Shown: positions 9,105 to 19,717, counted from the stretch's first letter. The stretch is DNA of 64,000 nt from Bryobacteraceae bacterium (GCA_029975915.1 JARKOC010000367.1:1-64000), one strand, 5' to 3'. Numbers and translations are program-made. Notes: generated by a model not told the origin, from the sequence alone.

Positions 9105-11036
9105 ATGAGGGCGATTATTTGCTTTCTCATTATGGCGGCGGCCACGGCCCAGGGGCAGACTGTCTGCGGTCCCACGCCCACATATGGCCGTTGCGAGATT
9201 GTTTTCGAACTGCCGGCTGGGGCCATGGAGAAGCACCCCAATCCTTATGAATCCGTTGAGTTGTGGGCCGAAATCAGGTCTCCTGGCTTCTCCACATACA
9301 AAGTCCACGGCTATTGGGACGGCGGCTCGAAGTTCGTATTCCGTTTCTCACCGAACGAACCGGGCAACTGGACCTTCCGCGTTACCTCCAATGTCCCCGG
9401 CATGGATGGCAAGAGCGGGTCGTTCGCGGCGGTGGCTTCTGACAGCGCCGGCTTCATCCATGCCGTAAACCTTCACCACTGGCGCTATAGCGAGAAGTTC
9501 AAGCCCCATCTTTGGATGGGCGATACGTGCTATCGCTGCGCTGTAATGGACCGCGCTTTTTTCGATCAGTTGATCGCCAAGCGGGCCGCACAGAAGTTCA
9601 ACCATATTCGCCTGGCCGTGGTGGGTTGGGATGCGGACGAGAAGCTGGCTTTCCCGGACGCGAGCCGGCCAAACCCAGCCTACTTCCAGGAGCTGGATTC
9701 GCGGCTGGCGGCAATGAACGCCAAGGGCATCATCGCCGACTTGATCCTGGGCACGGATAACAACCGCCTGGCCGAACTTTTCCCCACGACAGAACAATTG
9801 CGCAGGTACCTGAAATACGTGACTGCCCGCTATGCCGCCTACAACGTCACGTGGCAAATGGTGCAGGAGATTGAAGAGTACAAGAACCCACGCGAGTTCG
9901 TGAAGCAGATGGGTCTTGCGGTGAAGGAACTCGATCCATATTCTCACCCGCGCACTACGCATACGCTGGAAACTTCGTCCGCCTATCTGGGGGATGGATG
10001 GATGGATCATATCCTTTATCAGTCCTCGCGGGATGACGTTGGGGCTATCGAGCATCAGGCATATGCAGCGCCGCAAGTGAACGCCGAGTTTGGCTATGAG
10101 GATTCCGGAGCCGGCAAGACTCACGCGCATCACATCGATTCAGATACATTCCGCAAACGGCTCTGGAACGCGACCATGAACGGCCAATACCCGACGTTCG
10201 GCAACACCGGCACGTATGGCTCCAGGCGCATCTCGCAGGATGCGAAGTATCTGGATTCGCCCGGCGCGAAAGTCATGACGGCATGGTTCGATTTCTTCTC
10301 GCGCACGCGATGGTTCGAACTGGAACCGTATTTTGACGTCGAAGGGGGCCGCGCGCTTGCCACGCCCGACGTCGAGTACGTCGTTTATGTCGAGAAGCCC
10401 GGGCCGTTCGAAATCAAGGTGGTGAAGCGCAGCTATCAGGTCTACTGGTTCAATCCCTCGACAGGTGAAATTGTCAAGGAAAGAAAGGACTGGAAGGGCC
10501 AGGAGACCGAGGCCGAAAAGCAGCGCCGGAGAAACATCTCCGCGCTGGATGAAGACGACGCGCCGACCATGGTTCTCTGGAAGGGCCAGACGCCGGATAA
10601 CTCCCGCGACTGGGTGCTGCATCTTTCGCGCGACGGCCGGAAAGAGGGGCTTTACAGGAGCTTTAAGTTTGAATCGCGCCGCAATGTTCTACAAGAGCCA
10701 GAACTGGCGCCCCTGAAGATGCCGTTCGAACTGGCGGCTCCCGCCAAGGATGCACCTATCACGGTCGGCCAGGACGTGCCTTACGAGATCAAGCTGAAGC
10801 GCGACACCCTTGGTACGCGCCGGATGTACTACATCATCAAGGGTGAGATCGCCCGCGATGGCGAGGGACAGCGTGTGCTTGCCGCCGGCGCAAAGGGCAC
10901 TCTGCGTGTTCCAGCGGGGCTCTTGAAGAAGGACGATGGGACGCTGACGTTACGCATCTCGGCGCTGAATGCGTTCGGCAAGCTCTATTCACTGGACGTC
11001 TTTCTCCAGGCCGTCAAAACACAGGCGGAGAAGTAA
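9105..11036 (+). CDS. Exported glycoside hydrolase, DUF5060 + DUF4038 (GH140-like)
   Basis: A 643-residue secreted protein. A signal peptide (about 1-18) is followed by a DUF5060-like beta-sandwich (about 22-105; ESVELWAEIRSPG, GYWDGGSKFVFRFSP, GNWTFRVTSN). A TIM barrel of DUF4038/GH140 type comes next (about 120-420; HPLWMGDTCY-like opening, FNHIRLAVVGWD, NVTWQMVQEIEEY). The C-terminal 200 residues are beta-rich. GH140 members release apiose from rhamnogalacturonan II; others in the fold act on other pectin or xylan side chains, so specificity is open. It sits 218 nt after glgC; nothing recognisable lies in that gap. Confidence 0.8.
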   Translation: MRAIICFLIMAAATAQGQTVCGPTPTYGRCEIVFELPAGAMEKHPNPYESVELWAEIRSPGFSTYKVHGYWDGGSKFVFRFSPNEPGNWTFRVTSNVPGMDGKSGSFAAVASDSAGFIHAVNLHHWRYSEKFKPHLWMGDTCYRCAVMDRAFFDQLIAKRAAQKFNHIRLAVVGWDADEKLAFPDASRPNPAYFQELDSRLAAMNAKGIIADLILGTDNNRLAELFPTTEQLRRYLKYVTARYAAYNVTWQMVQEIEEYKNPREFVKQMGLAVKELDPYSHPRTTHTLETSSAYLGDGWMDHILYQSSRDDVGAIEHQAYAAPQVNAEFGYEDSGAGKTHAHHIDSDTFRKRLWNATMNGQYPTFGNTGTYGSRRISQDAKYLDSPGAKVMTAWFDFFSRTRWFELEPYFDVEGGRALATPDVEYVVYVEKPGPFEIKVVKRSYQVYWFNPSTGEIVKERKDWKGQETEAEKQRRRNISALDEDDAPTMVLWKGQTPDNSRDWVLHLSRDGRKEGLYRSFKFESRRNVLQEPELAPLKMPFELAAPAKDAPITVGQDVPYEIKLKRDTLGTRRMYYIIKGEIARDGEGQRVLAAGAKGTLRVPAGLLKKDDGTLTLRISALNAFGKLYSLDVFLQAVKTQAEK

Positions 11037-11084
11037 CCTGAACGGCAAATGAAGCCGGAAACGCTTTGATAAGATGATCTCGCT

Positions 11085-12212
11085 GTGAAGCGTTGCATCC
11101 GAATCGCCTGCGCCGGCCTGCTTTGCCTTTCGCTGGCCGCCCCCGCGCAGCGAAAGAAAGATCAGGAACCGGAGACCCAGACACTAGTTCTGCCGCCAGA
11201 TCCTCCGGCCGTCCTTCGCGCCGAGACAGCTCGCCTTGCCTTCGCCGTGGCCCCGATGACCGCCAAGGGACTTCTGTCTCAACAGACGCGTGAACAAGTG
11301 AAGTGGATCCTGTCACGGTACGGGAAAGAACGAATTGTGAAGATCAGGGCGTTTGTCGCCGGGTCGGGTGATCTGAGACGGGTGCAGGCCGTGGTCTCCG
11401 AGATGTTCGCCGAGAAACGTCTGCCATTGCCCGTGCTCAGCGTCGTCCTGGTGGGGGCGCTGCCGATGATTGGCGCCCAGGTCCAGATGGAGGTGATCGT
11501 CGAACTGAGGAAGACAGTGAATCCCAACGGCATCGCGTTCATCGCGGGTCAACTGGTCCAATCCGGTTCAGACTCGCGACAAACCGCGGCTCTTGGCCAG
11601 GATTCGCTTGAGAGGGTCAAGCAGGCTATCGACGCAGCCGGCGAAACGGCGTTGGCTGCGCGGCGCATCACCTGTTTCCTGAGTTCGATTGATGCCGCAT
11701 CAGAATTGCAACAGGCTGCGTCGGCAATCTTTCCCAAGACGCCGCTCACTCTCATTCAGGCACAGCGGGCAAATGCCGCGCCGTTTGCGGAATGCGAAGC
11801 CGTCGCGTCGCTCAGCCGGGCTCCCGCCAAGCAGGTTGTGAGGATAAACCCGGAAGGATTGGCCCAGACGGACCGGTACTCGCACGTGGTGGCCACGAAC
11901 GCCCAGTCCCTTGCAATGGCAGGCTCGCAAATGGCATTCAACTTCGAGGATGCCGACGCGAAGCTGGCATTTGAGCGGCTGGACAAGACTCTGGTATCGG
12001 CAGGATCCAGCCTGAAGCGCACAGTTATGATCGATGCCTACCCGCTGTCGAGAACACTCGCAGGACTGATCCGCAAGCACTGGTTCGAGTTTCTGGATTC
12101 CAGCGCGCCTCCGGCCAGCACTTTGATGGTGGTCGAGGGCCTGCCGTCCATGGATGCTGCGTTTGCCCTAGAAGTGGTGGCGTTGCCTGAAGACACCGCC
12201 ACGGCTCAATAG
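11085..12212 (+). CDS. Exported protein with three tandem RidA-like (YjgF/YER057c) domains
   Basis: A 375-residue protein starting at GTG 11085 with a clear signal peptide ([19 protein letters not shown], then AQ). I see three RidA-fold repeats at about 45-140, 142-240 and 250-370. Each has the pattern of a mid-domain helix (for example [15 protein letters not shown]) and a closing strand of the type [13 protein letters not shown]...MEVIVEL. RidA normally deaminates reactive enamines using an Arg in a PARS-like motif. Here the aligned positions read PVLS (repeat 1) and PAST (repeat 3), so the catalytic Arg is missing. A structural or binding role is more likely. It is followed 26 nt later by kdgK. 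Confidence 0.6.
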   Translation: MKRCIRIACAGLLCLSLAAPAQRKKDQEPETQTLVLPPDPPAVLRAETARLAFAVAPMTAKGLLSQQTREQVKWILSRYGKERIVKIRAFVAGSGDLRRVQAVVSEMFAEKRLPLPVLSVVLVGALPMIGAQVQMEVIVELRKTVNPNGIAFIAGQLVQSGSDSRQTAALGQDSLERVKQAIDAAGETALAARRITCFLSSIDAASELQQAASAIFPKTPLTLIQAQRANAAPFAECEAVASLSRAPAKQVVRINPEGLAQTDRYSHVVATNAQSLAMAGSQMAFNFEDADAKLAFERLDKTLVSAGSSLKRTVMIDAYPLSRTLAGLIRKHWFEFLDSSAPPASTLMVVEGLPSMDAAFALEVVALPEDTATAQ

Positions 12213-12238
12213 AATTTGGAAGGAAGGACTACCCACCC

Positions 12239-13279
12239 GTGCCATCAATGAAACCTGTCGTCACTTTTGGCGAGATCATGTTGCGTCTGGCGCCTCCAGG
12301 ATTCGAGCGTTTCCTGATGTCGCCTTCCCTGGTAGCAACCTTTGGGGGCGGCGAGGCCAACGTAGCCGTCTCAGTGGCTAATTATGGGCAGCCGGCGCGC
12401 TACGTCACCGTGTTGCCGCCGTCGAATCCCATCGCCGATGCCTTCATCGGACAGATGCGCAGTTTCGGGATCGATACCAGCTACATCAAGCGCCAGGCTG
12501 GACGGTTTGGCATTTATTTCGTTGAACCAGGCGCCAATCAGCGGCCTTCGAAGGTGGTTTACGACAGGTCGAACTCCTCGATCGCTCTGGCCAAGCCGGG
12601 CGACCTCGATTGGGAAGCAGTTTTTGCCGGCGCCGGGTGGTTTCATATTACGGGCATCACGCCCGCGTTGTCTCAATCGTGCGCTGACCTGTCGCTTGAA
12701 TCGGTGCAGGTTGCGCGCGACATGGGGCTGACGGTGTCATGCGATTTGAACTACCGCAAGAACCTCTGGAAGTACGGCAAGTCCGCTCCCGAGGTGATGC
12801 AGGAACTGGTTAAGTATGTGGACGTGGCAATCGCCAACGAGGAGGACTGCCAGAAGTCGCTCGGCATCGAGGCGGGCGTGGATGTGCACTCAGGCCAACT
12901 GGATCAGACGAAGTATGAAGCACTGGCCGCCAAGGTGCTGGAGACGTATCCGAACCTGAAGATGATCGCGATTACGTTGCGGGAGTCCAAGAGTGCGTCT
13001 CACAATGGGTGGTCGGCGTGCCTGCATGACCGTCAGCGGTTCATCGTGAGCAGACACTACGACATCACGCATATCGTTGACCGGGTGGGGGGCGGGGACG
13101 CCTTTGGAGGCGGACTGATCTACGGCTTGATCAATCTGCCAACGCCTGAGGACGCGCTGGAATTCGCCGTCGCGGCGTCCTGCCTGAAGCACTCGATCCC
13201 TGGCGACTTCAACCGGTTCTCACGAGCTGAAGTGGAGGCTTTGCTGAAGGAGGGCGGTTCGGGACGGGTGCAACGCTAA
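12239..13279 (+). CDS. kdgK: 2-dehydro-3-deoxygluconate (KDG) kinase, PfkB family
   Basis: A 346-residue ribokinase-family sugar kinase. Early motifs ([13 protein letters not shown] and [18 protein letters not shown]) bind the sugar and are characteristic of KDG kinases. The C-terminal PfkB signature [16 protein letters not shown] (around residue 285) carries the catalytic Asp and anion hole. It phosphorylates KDG from pectin/uronate breakdown to KDPG. The GTG at 12239 is preceded by GGAAGGAAGG; an ATG nine nt further in is an alternative. It complements the oligogalacturonide lyase and GH88 genes elsewhere in the window. Confidence 0.88.
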   Translation: MPSMKPVVTFGEIMLRLAPPGFERFLMSPSLVATFGGGEANVAVSVANYGQPARYVTVLPPSNPIADAFIGQMRSFGIDTSYIKRQAGRFGIYFVEPGANQRPSKVVYDRSNSSIALAKPGDLDWEAVFAGAGWFHITGITPALSQSCADLSLESVQVARDMGLTVSCDLNYRKNLWKYGKSAPEVMQELVKYVDVAIANEEDCQKSLGIEAGVDVHSGQLDQTKYEALAAKVLETYPNLKMIAITLRESKSASHNGWSACLHDRQRFIVSRHYDITHIVDRVGGGDAFGGGLIYGLINLPTPEDALEFAVAASCLKHSIPGDFNRFSRAEVEALLKEGGSGRVQR

Positions 13280-13388
13280 AACGGGCAAGCTCCGGCCCTT
13301 CCCGGCGAATGGAAGGATCGGCCGGAATGGACTGATGTAGTATAGGAGTAGCTGAATCGATGCGGACGCGAGTCCGACGCGCTCCTGG

Positions 13389-13463
<75 letters not shown>

Positions 13464-13580
13464 TCTTTTCGGCTCTACGCCAAAAACGGGGGACACCCCG
13501 GCTCCCAGAACAGTTTACGCACTTGAGACCTTGGCGCTCATTATGTAGGCCACCAAGGAGGTGTTACACTGCCGTTTCCC

Positions 13581-15842
13581 ATGCGCAGACGTGATCTTCT
13601 GAAGGCGGCTCCGTTATTTGTTCTCCACTCAGCGGCATCCGCCACTGCTCCCATCGCCGAGCCACATTTCCCATCCCGTCTCCACCAGTTTGTCTGGCGT
13701 AACTGGGAACTCGCCAATTCGGACCGGATGGCGTACATTTTAGGCGCCAGCGAACAGGACGTCCTTTCCCTGGGAGCCTCCTTGGGTTTGCCCTCGAAGC
13801 GCCGGCTCTCCAACGATCAACTGTCGCGAATCTACATCACCGTCATCCGGCAGAACTGGCATTTACTTCCGGAAGATCAGATCATTGACCTGCTCGGCTG
13901 GTCCCGCGAGCGCTTCGATTTCACGCTGAAGGAGGACGATTTCCTCGGCATCAAGCTCGGTAACCGTAAGCCGCCTTGCGAGAAGCTCGTCTACGCTCAA
14001 CCTGGAGCCGCTGCCAGCCAACAGGCCGCCAGCATAAAAAGACTGATTCGTTCCGAACTCGGTCCGGCCCTGGACTCGCCGGGCGAGAGCGCCTTTGCCT
14101 TCCTCGATGAGTACCGCAAGCCGGTTCCGGCGCCGGTGGCCACCGCGCCCGCGAAGGCTCTCTGGGATCCGCGCATCGTCTACTCGTTCTTCGCCCTGTA
14201 CGGAGATCCGCTGCTCGAACCCGAAGCAGATCCCTTCCCTGATGCCTACCTCGACCAACTCGCCCGCGCCGGCATCAACGGCGTCTGGATGCAGGCCGTC
14301 CTGAACAACCTCGCCCCTTCCCAAGATTTCCCCGAGTTCGGCCAGGATTGGGAGAAGCGTATCGCCCAACTGAACGTCCTCGTCAAGCGCGCCGCCCGGT
14401 TCGGCATCCGGCTCTATCTCTACCTCAACGAACCGCGCGCCATGCCGCCCTCCTTCTTCCAAAACAGGCCCGGCATCCGCGGCAGCTTTTCGAAAGACGT
14501 TTACTCGATGTGCACCAGCACGCCGGTTGTCCGGAACTGGATCCGCGACAGCGTGGCGCACATCACGCGTCATGCTCCAGGCCTCGGCGGGTTCTTCACC
14601 ATCACCATGTCGGAGAACCACACCAACTGTTACTCTCACACCAACCCCTGGCGCGAGAAGACCGGTCGCGTCAAAGACTGTCCCCGATGTTCTCAGCGCG
14701 ACGGGTGGGAGGTGATTGCTGATCTCCACATGGCCATGCAGGAAGGAATCCGCGCCTCTGGCAGTTCCGCCCGCCTCATTGCCTACGACTGGGGCTGGTC
14801 CCACGAAATGCTCGACAAGGTGATTCCGCTGCTCCCCAAGGAGGTCGCGGTCCTGAGCATCAGCGAATGGGATCAGCCGGTCTTCCGTGGAGGCGTCTCT
14901 TCCAAGGTCAGCGAGTATTCAATGTCTGTACCCGGTCCTGGCCCGCGCGCGCTCAGGTCGTGGGCGAATGCCCGCAAACATGGTCTAGCTGCCATGGCCA
15001 AAATCCAGGCCAGCAACACCTGGGAAATCTCGGCGGTCCCCTACATCCCTGTCCCCCCGCTTGTAATCGAGCATTGCCGGGCGCTCGCCGAGGCTGGCGT
15101 TACGGGAACCCTGGCATCCTGGACATGTGGCGGATATCCGTCGCCCAATCTCGAGGCCGCCTCGGCCTACTATTTCGACTCCCGGCCCGACCCGGCAGAG
15201 ATACTGCGCAGGGTCGCCGCTAAGCGTTACGGTCCTGAGGCGGCGGATGACGCCGTCACGGCGTGGCATCAGTTCAGTGACGCTTTCAGGGAGTTCCCCT
15301 ATGGCGTGAGTCTCTACGTCATCCCCGTCCAGCACGGACCCGCGAACCTGCTCCGGCTTCAGCCCACGGGCCAGGCTGCCGGCATGATCCTGTTCCCCCA
15401 TGACGCGCTGCGGCAGTGGTGCGGCGCCTATCCTCCCGAGGCCGTGCAGCGCCAGTTCTCAACGCTCGCGGCCAAGTGGCGGCCCGGTCTCGCTCAACTC
15501 CGCCGGGCTATGAGAAAAGCCCATAAACGCTATGCGGAGCTCGATCTCGCCGTCGCCGAGACCTGTCTCAATCATTTCCAGAGCGTCGCCAATCAGGTTC
15601 AGTTCTACATTCTTCGAGACCGCCTCGCCACGGCGGCGCCGGAGGAGTCCGCGGGCCTGAAACGTCAAATGGCAACAATGGCCCATGACGAACTGAGGCT
15701 CGCCAAGGCGCAATACTTGCTCGTTCGAAGGCACTCCCTGCTGGCCTACGAAGGTTCAAACCACTATTATTACCGTCCCCTCGACTTGGCAGAGAAGATC
15801 CTGAACTGCCGCTGGATTCTCAGCCAGCTCGAGCAGGCGTAG
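13581..15842 (+). CDS. Tat-exported TIM-barrel protein, glycosidase-like, unknown substrate
   Basis: A 753-residue protein. The N-terminus MRRRDLLKAAPLFVLHSAAS is a Tat-like signal. A non-catalytic region (about 30-190) is followed by a probable TIM barrel: IVYSFFALYGDPLLEP, YLDQLARAGINGVWMQ, FGIRLYLYLNEPRA, GLGGFFTITMSENH. A cysteine motif KDCPRCSQRDGW at about 370 is like the CxxC found in alpha-glucuronidase/DUF4838-type barrels. The C-terminal third is helical. I take it as an uncharacterised glycoside hydrolase-like enzyme; SENH may hold the catalytic acid. No close family name can be given. It stands alone, convergent with the ArgD-like gene. Confidence 0.65.
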   Translation: MRRRDLLKAAPLFVLHSAASATAPIAEPHFPSRLHQFVWRNWELANSDRMAYILGASEQDVLSLGASLGLPSKRRLSNDQLSRIYITVIRQNWHLLPEDQIIDLLGWSRERFDFTLKEDDFLGIKLGNRKPPCEKLVYAQPGAAASQQAASIKRLIRSELGPALDSPGESAFAFLDEYRKPVPAPVATAPAKALWDPRIVYSFFALYGDPLLEPEADPFPDAYLDQLARAGINGVWMQAVLNNLAPSQDFPEFGQDWEKRIAQLNVLVKRAARFGIRLYLYLNEPRAMPPSFFQNRPGIRGSFSKDVYSMCTSTPVVRNWIRDSVAHITRHAPGLGGFFTITMSENHTNCYSHTNPWREKTGRVKDCPRCSQRDGWEVIADLHMAMQEGIRASGSSARLIAYDWGWSHEMLDKVIPLLPKEVAVLSISEWDQPVFRGGVSSKVSEYSMSVPGPGPRALRSWANARKHGLAAMAKIQASNTWEISAVPYIPVPPLVIEHCRALAEAGVTGTLASWTCGGYPSPNLEAASAYYFDSRPDPAEILRRVAAKRYGPEAADDAVTAWHQFSDAFREFPYGVSLYVIPVQHGPANLLRLQPTGQAAGMILFPHDALRQWCGAYPPEAVQRQFSTLAAKWRPGLAQLRRAMRKAHKRYAELDLAVAETCLNHFQSVANQVQFYILRDRLATAAPEESAGLKRQMATMAHDELRLAKAQYLLVRRHSLLAYEGSNHYYYRPLDLAEKILNCRWILSQLEQA

Positions 15843-15869
15843 CAGCCGAATGGCCCAACCCCCGTTCTG

Positions 15870-17105
15870 TCAGAGTGCAGGTTTGGCCTTCCGGAAGATC
15901 CGAGCCAGCCCCTTCAGAGCCCTGTCCGCTTCTTTTTCGGAGAGGATGTAGGGCGGCAACATCCGCACCACCGTGTCATGTGTCACATTGAACAGAAGGC
16001 CTTGCTCCATGCCCATCTGGACGAAGTGCTTGCACGGGAACTCGGTCTCGACGCCAATCATCAGGCCCGCGCCCCGCACGTCTTTGATAAACGGATGCTT
16101 CCTCTTCAGTTCATTCAGGCCGTCGAACAGCTGTGCGCTCACTTGCCTCATCCTAGGCAGGATCTCGTCGAGGACCTCATAGAACTCCAGCGCCACCCTG
16201 CACGCCAGCGCCCCCCCGCCGAACGTCGTCCCGTGCATGCCCGGCCCGATTGTTGAAGCGGCCTTCTCATTGGCGATCACCGCACCCAGCGGCAGCCCGC
16301 ACGCGATCGGCTTTGCCATAGTGACCACGTCCGGTAAGACGACGGGCTGATGTAGTTGATAGGCGAAATGTACGCCAGGCCTCCCGATTCCGCACTGAAT
16401 CTCGTCAAAAACCAGCAAGGCGTTGTAGCGGTCAGCCAACTCCCGCGCTTGTCTCAGGTACTCCAGCGGGATGGGATTGATCCCGCCTTCCCCCTGAATC
16501 GTCTCGATCACCATCCCTGCTGTGCGCTGGCTGAAAGCCGCTTCCAAAGCCACGGCATCGCCTGCCGGGATGTGCTTGACGCCCGGCATCAGCGGTTCAA
16601 AGTCGGCGCGATACTTTGGTTGGCCCGTCAGCGCCAGCGCGCCGACCGTGCGTCCATGAAACGAATCGTCCAGCGCGATGATCTCATACTTGGCCGGATC
16701 CACCTTGCGGCCGTGCGCATGGAGAATCTTGATCGCCGCTTCCATGGCCTCCGTGCCCGAGTTGCAGAAAAAAGCCCTATCCAGCCCGCTGGTCTCGGCC
16801 AGTTTCTTCGCCAGCAGCCCCTGATACTCGTGGTAATACAGGTTTGAGCTGTGGATGAGTAGCGATGCCTGCTCCTTGATCACCCTGGTGATGCGCGGAT
16901 GCGCATGGCCTAGCGCATTTACGCCGATGCCCGAGATCAGGTCAAGGTATCGCCTGCCCGAGACGTCATACAGCCAGACGCCTTTGCCTCGCCTCAACGC
17001 CAGCGGGTATCGCCCATAGTTCTGAAATAGGTATTGGCGCTCAAGATCGGCAATCTTTTCAAAGGCCCCGGCCGTTGGGCTGGAATCGGTGTTCATATCG
17101 TTCAT
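15870..17105 (-). CDS. argD: Class III PLP aminotransferase, acetylornithine aminotransferase-like
   Basis: A 411-residue fold-type I aminotransferase. The features are GVWLYDVSGRRYLDLISGIG at the N-terminus, the PLP phosphate-binding FFCNSGTEAMEAAIK, the VFDEIQCGIGRPG motif, and the Schiff-base Lys (about 265) in MAKPIACGLPLGA. The best match in style is acetylornithine transaminase of arginine synthesis. However, no other arg gene is nearby, and the KPIACGLP context differs from the usual KALGNGVP, so 4-aminobutyrate or succinylornithine transaminase roles remain possible. The start is ATG 17105; the gene runs in the same direction as the upstream membrane-protein gene, 36 nt away. Confidence 0.78.
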   Translation of the reverse strand: MNDMNTDSSPTAGAFEKIADLERQYLFQNYGRYPLALRRGKGVWLYDVSGRRYLDLISGIGVNALGHAHPRITRVIKEQASLLIHSSNLYYHEYQGLLAKKLAETSGLDRAFFCNSGTEAMEAAIKILHAHGRKVDPAKYEIIALDDSFHGRTVGALALTGQPKYRADFEPLMPGVKHIPAGDAVALEAAFSQRTAGMVIETIQGEGGINPIPLEYLRQARELADRYNALLVFDEIQCGIGRPGVHFAYQLHQPVVLPDVVTMAKPIACGLPLGAVIANEKAASTIGPGMHGTTFGGGALACRVALEFYEVLDEILPRMRQVSAQLFDGLNELKRKHPFIKDVRGAGLMIGVETEFPCKHFVQMGMEQGLLFNVTHDTVVRMLPPYILSEKEADRALKGLARIFRKAKPAL

Positions 17106-17141
17106 TTTAGCCGTTCGGTTCTGAACGGCACCGCTATGCGC

Positions 17142-19568
17142 CTATTCGACGATGAACCCGTCCAGGTCGGCGAAACACCCGACCACCGAACTGGTCCCCT
17201 CGCGCGGTTGAGGGAATCGCATGGTCAGTGTGTGGTAACCCGGAGTCGCCTCGAATCTCGCCGAGCGCGACTGCCAGTTGGCTCGCTCGGAGTACTGGCT
17301 GAATACGACGCTGTCGGCCCCGTCCAGCGACACCAACAAGCTGCAACGATTGGCCGCCGCCGTGTGGATCAAGGTCAAAGCTTGGCCTTCAAACCGGATC
17401 ACGATCCGCGATCGGGCATCGTTTGTGTAAGCCAGGGTGCCTTTGTAAGCTTTCGGCAGGTCAACCGCCCTGAGCCACGCCCCTTCGTACCGCACGAAAG
17501 AGTTGATCTCGTCATGCACGCCCGGCGGAGCGGCGGCCTGTGTGCGCGCGTTCGAGGTCCGGCGATCAAGCGGCAGTTTCCGCAGTTCGAGATCGGCGAA
17601 TTGCCGCACCGGCTCTGTGTAGAGGTCAAGAAACTCCCTGGTGAACACATTCGTAAGCGGCTTGCTGCTCTCCGCCGATGGGCAGATGAAGTACTCAATC
17701 TGATTCTGCCCGGCCTGATACAGGTGGCCTTCGGCCGCGGTCGATGTGCGCAAGGCCCGCCAGAAAGCGTAGCTGTACTCCGTGTTGGTGAAGCTCTTCC
17801 CAGCGAAATCTGCAACCGCGCCAGACTCCATCCAAGCCACCCTCGCGTTGGGGGCAGTCCGGTTCAGATGGTCCACCAGCGGACGCTCTGGCGCATATCT
17901 CGCCAGGTAGGCCTCTGCTGCTTTGCCGCCCGCTCCCGGCGCTTGGAGGAAATCCGCATGTTGCGCAGCCGCTACCGGCATCAGCGCCACGTTCACCGCG
18001 ATCGACACCGCGCACCATGCCGCAATGAAATACTCCAGCCGGCGGCTGTAAGCCCTCACAGAGGCCACGGCCACTCCGCAAGCCAGAGTGAGCATGGGCA
18101 GCACAGGATAGACATTCCGGACATCCGGGTCCACCAGCATTACGATCGCCCCGCCCACAATCGCTGTCCACAGCGCCGCTAAACCGACTCTCGGCCATGT
18201 CCTGCGGATAGCGATCAACGCGAGTGGCGCCATGGCGAAGAGCATGAAACCGAAACTGCCGTCGCCCCCGTCTCCGAATCTCGATGTGTGAAACGTAATG
18301 TCGAACCAACTCTGCCAGTTCAAACCTGCGGCCGCGCCCGGATCCACGATCGGCGGAGCGGCGTCGAACAACGGCGACCGGAAATAGTGGTTCATGTGCG
18401 GGAAGATCGGATTCCCCGTCCGCCAGATGGCCGTCAGATATGGTTCCAAGCCGACGGCCAGGCTAAGCCCGCCCGCGTAGAGGGCGTGCCGCGGGCGTAG
18501 CGTCAGCACCGCTGCCAATCCGAAGGGTATGAGTATCGCCGCTGCGGGCAACGCTGTCCCGGCAGCCGCCCCGGTGAGCAGGGCGGTCGCCATCGCGTCG
18601 GACAACTTCTGCGCTTTCAAATACCTGCGATAGTAAATCATCGCTGCCAGGAAGAACGCTGCGGCGACATTCTCAACGTCCATTGACCCGGTCACGCGCA
18701 GGACCAGCGGAGTCGAGCCGAACCCTGCCGTCAGCAGCGCCGCAAGCCGTCCCGGCACCAACTCATGCAGCCATGTATAAAGCAGCCAGCAGATGAGCGC
18801 CAGCACGATCACGTTCATCAGTTTCGCCGCGCCTTCGCCCCCAAGCAGGTAGGCCATCGACCACACCCAGTCGCCATTCATCGGCTTCACCGCCCAACTG
18901 AACTCCGATCCGTCGAAAGCCCAGAAATGCCGCGAAGCCATCCTCGCCAACAGCGGCAAATGGATAGCCAACCCGTCGGCGCTCACTTCGGGTTTCAGCG
19001 AAACCACCCAGTTCAACGCCACTGGGAACAGTGCCACCATGGTCCAACCTGCCTCCTGCGAGGTCGCCGGCAACGCAGGCGCTGCGCTTTGCGCAAGACG
19101 CAACCTGAACATTTGAAAGACCGGAATGATGAACGCCAGACCATACACCCACCAGTAGTGAATCGCCATGCCGGCCGTGACACTGACAAGAATGGCCCAG
19201 ATCGCTAAGCCCAGCAACGCCACGGCTGCCGGGTACTTTGAGATGAACTTCAAGCGCGACTGTAGAATCCATGCGCCTGTCGCGAACGCTCCGGCCGTCA
19301 ACCACCCCGCGCCCAGCACTGTGCCCGGCCCCGCCACCACAACCGCGTATCCCGCCGCCAGCGCGACAAAAACAACCGGCACGGCCCTCGGCCTGAGCCA
19401 AGCCCCAAACCCGGCCAGCAACGCGTACCCGGCAGTGAACAATGCCAACTTCAACGCCCCTTCGACCGTCCAGGTGGGCTGCCTCCAAATCCCGCCCAGC
19501 ACGCCCACCCCCGCAAGCAAAGTGCCCACTATCAATACACACCACGACAGAATCGACTGCATTGGCAT
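17142..19568 (-). CDS. Polytopic membrane protein, ArnT/dolichyl-P-mannose glycosyltransferase-like
   Basis: An 808-residue protein. The first 530 residues hold about a dozen hydrophobic helices with a GT-C-like look, including an early extracytoplasmic loop with acidic residues (DGLAIHLPLLARM, about 205). The last 280 residues are soluble, ending in a beta-rich domain about 670-808 (RSRIVIRFEGQALTLI, YHTLTMRFPQ) that could bind sugar. GT-C enzymes transfer sugars from polyprenyl phosphates at the outer face of the membrane. The assignment rests on topology only. It starts 36 nt upstream of the ArgD-like gene and is divergent from clpB. Confidence 0.55.
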   Translation of the reverse strand: MPMQSILSWCVLIVGTLLAGVGVLGGIWRQPTWTVEGALKLALFTAGYALLAGFGAWLRPRAVPVVFVALAAGYAVVVAGPGTVLGAGWLTAGAFATGAWILQSRLKFISKYPAAVALLGLAIWAILVSVTAGMAIHYWWVYGLAFIIPVFQMFRLRLAQSAAPALPATSQEAGWTMVALFPVALNWVVSLKPEVSADGLAIHLPLLARMASRHFWAFDGSEFSWAVKPMNGDWVWSMAYLLGGEGAAKLMNVIVLALICWLLYTWLHELVPGRLAALLTAGFGSTPLVLRVTGSMDVENVAAAFFLAAMIYYRRYLKAQKLSDAMATALLTGAAAGTALPAAAILIPFGLAAVLTLRPRHALYAGGLSLAVGLEPYLTAIWRTGNPIFPHMNHYFRSPLFDAAPPIVDPGAAAGLNWQSWFDITFHTSRFGDGGDGSFGFMLFAMAPLALIAIRRTWPRVGLAALWTAIVGGAIVMLVDPDVRNVYPVLPMLTLACGVAVASVRAYSRRLEYFIAAWCAVSIAVNVALMPVAAAQHADFLQAPGAGGKAAEAYLARYAPERPLVDHLNRTAPNARVAWMESGAVADFAGKSFTNTEYSYAFWRALRTSTAAEGHLYQAGQNQIEYFICPSAESSKPLTNVFTREFLDLYTEPVRQFADLELRKLPLDRRTSNARTQAAAPPGVHDEINSFVRYEGAWLRAVDLPKAYKGTLAYTNDARSRIVIRFEGQALTLIHTAAANRCSLLVSLDGADSVVFSQYSERANWQSRSARFEATPGYHTLTMRFPQPREGTSSVVGCFADLDGFIVE

Positions 19569-19717
19569 CGAATCTCCACAAATACCATTAATCGACTCCC
19601 GTATCGACCCTGTCCGCTCGAAAGTCCCCGCACTGGATAGCGTTCGCTGTTCGTTTCCCTTCCCTCGTCTCGCCGTATGCCAGGCTCCTGAATGCGGGCC
19701 GCTACGTCAATATTAAG

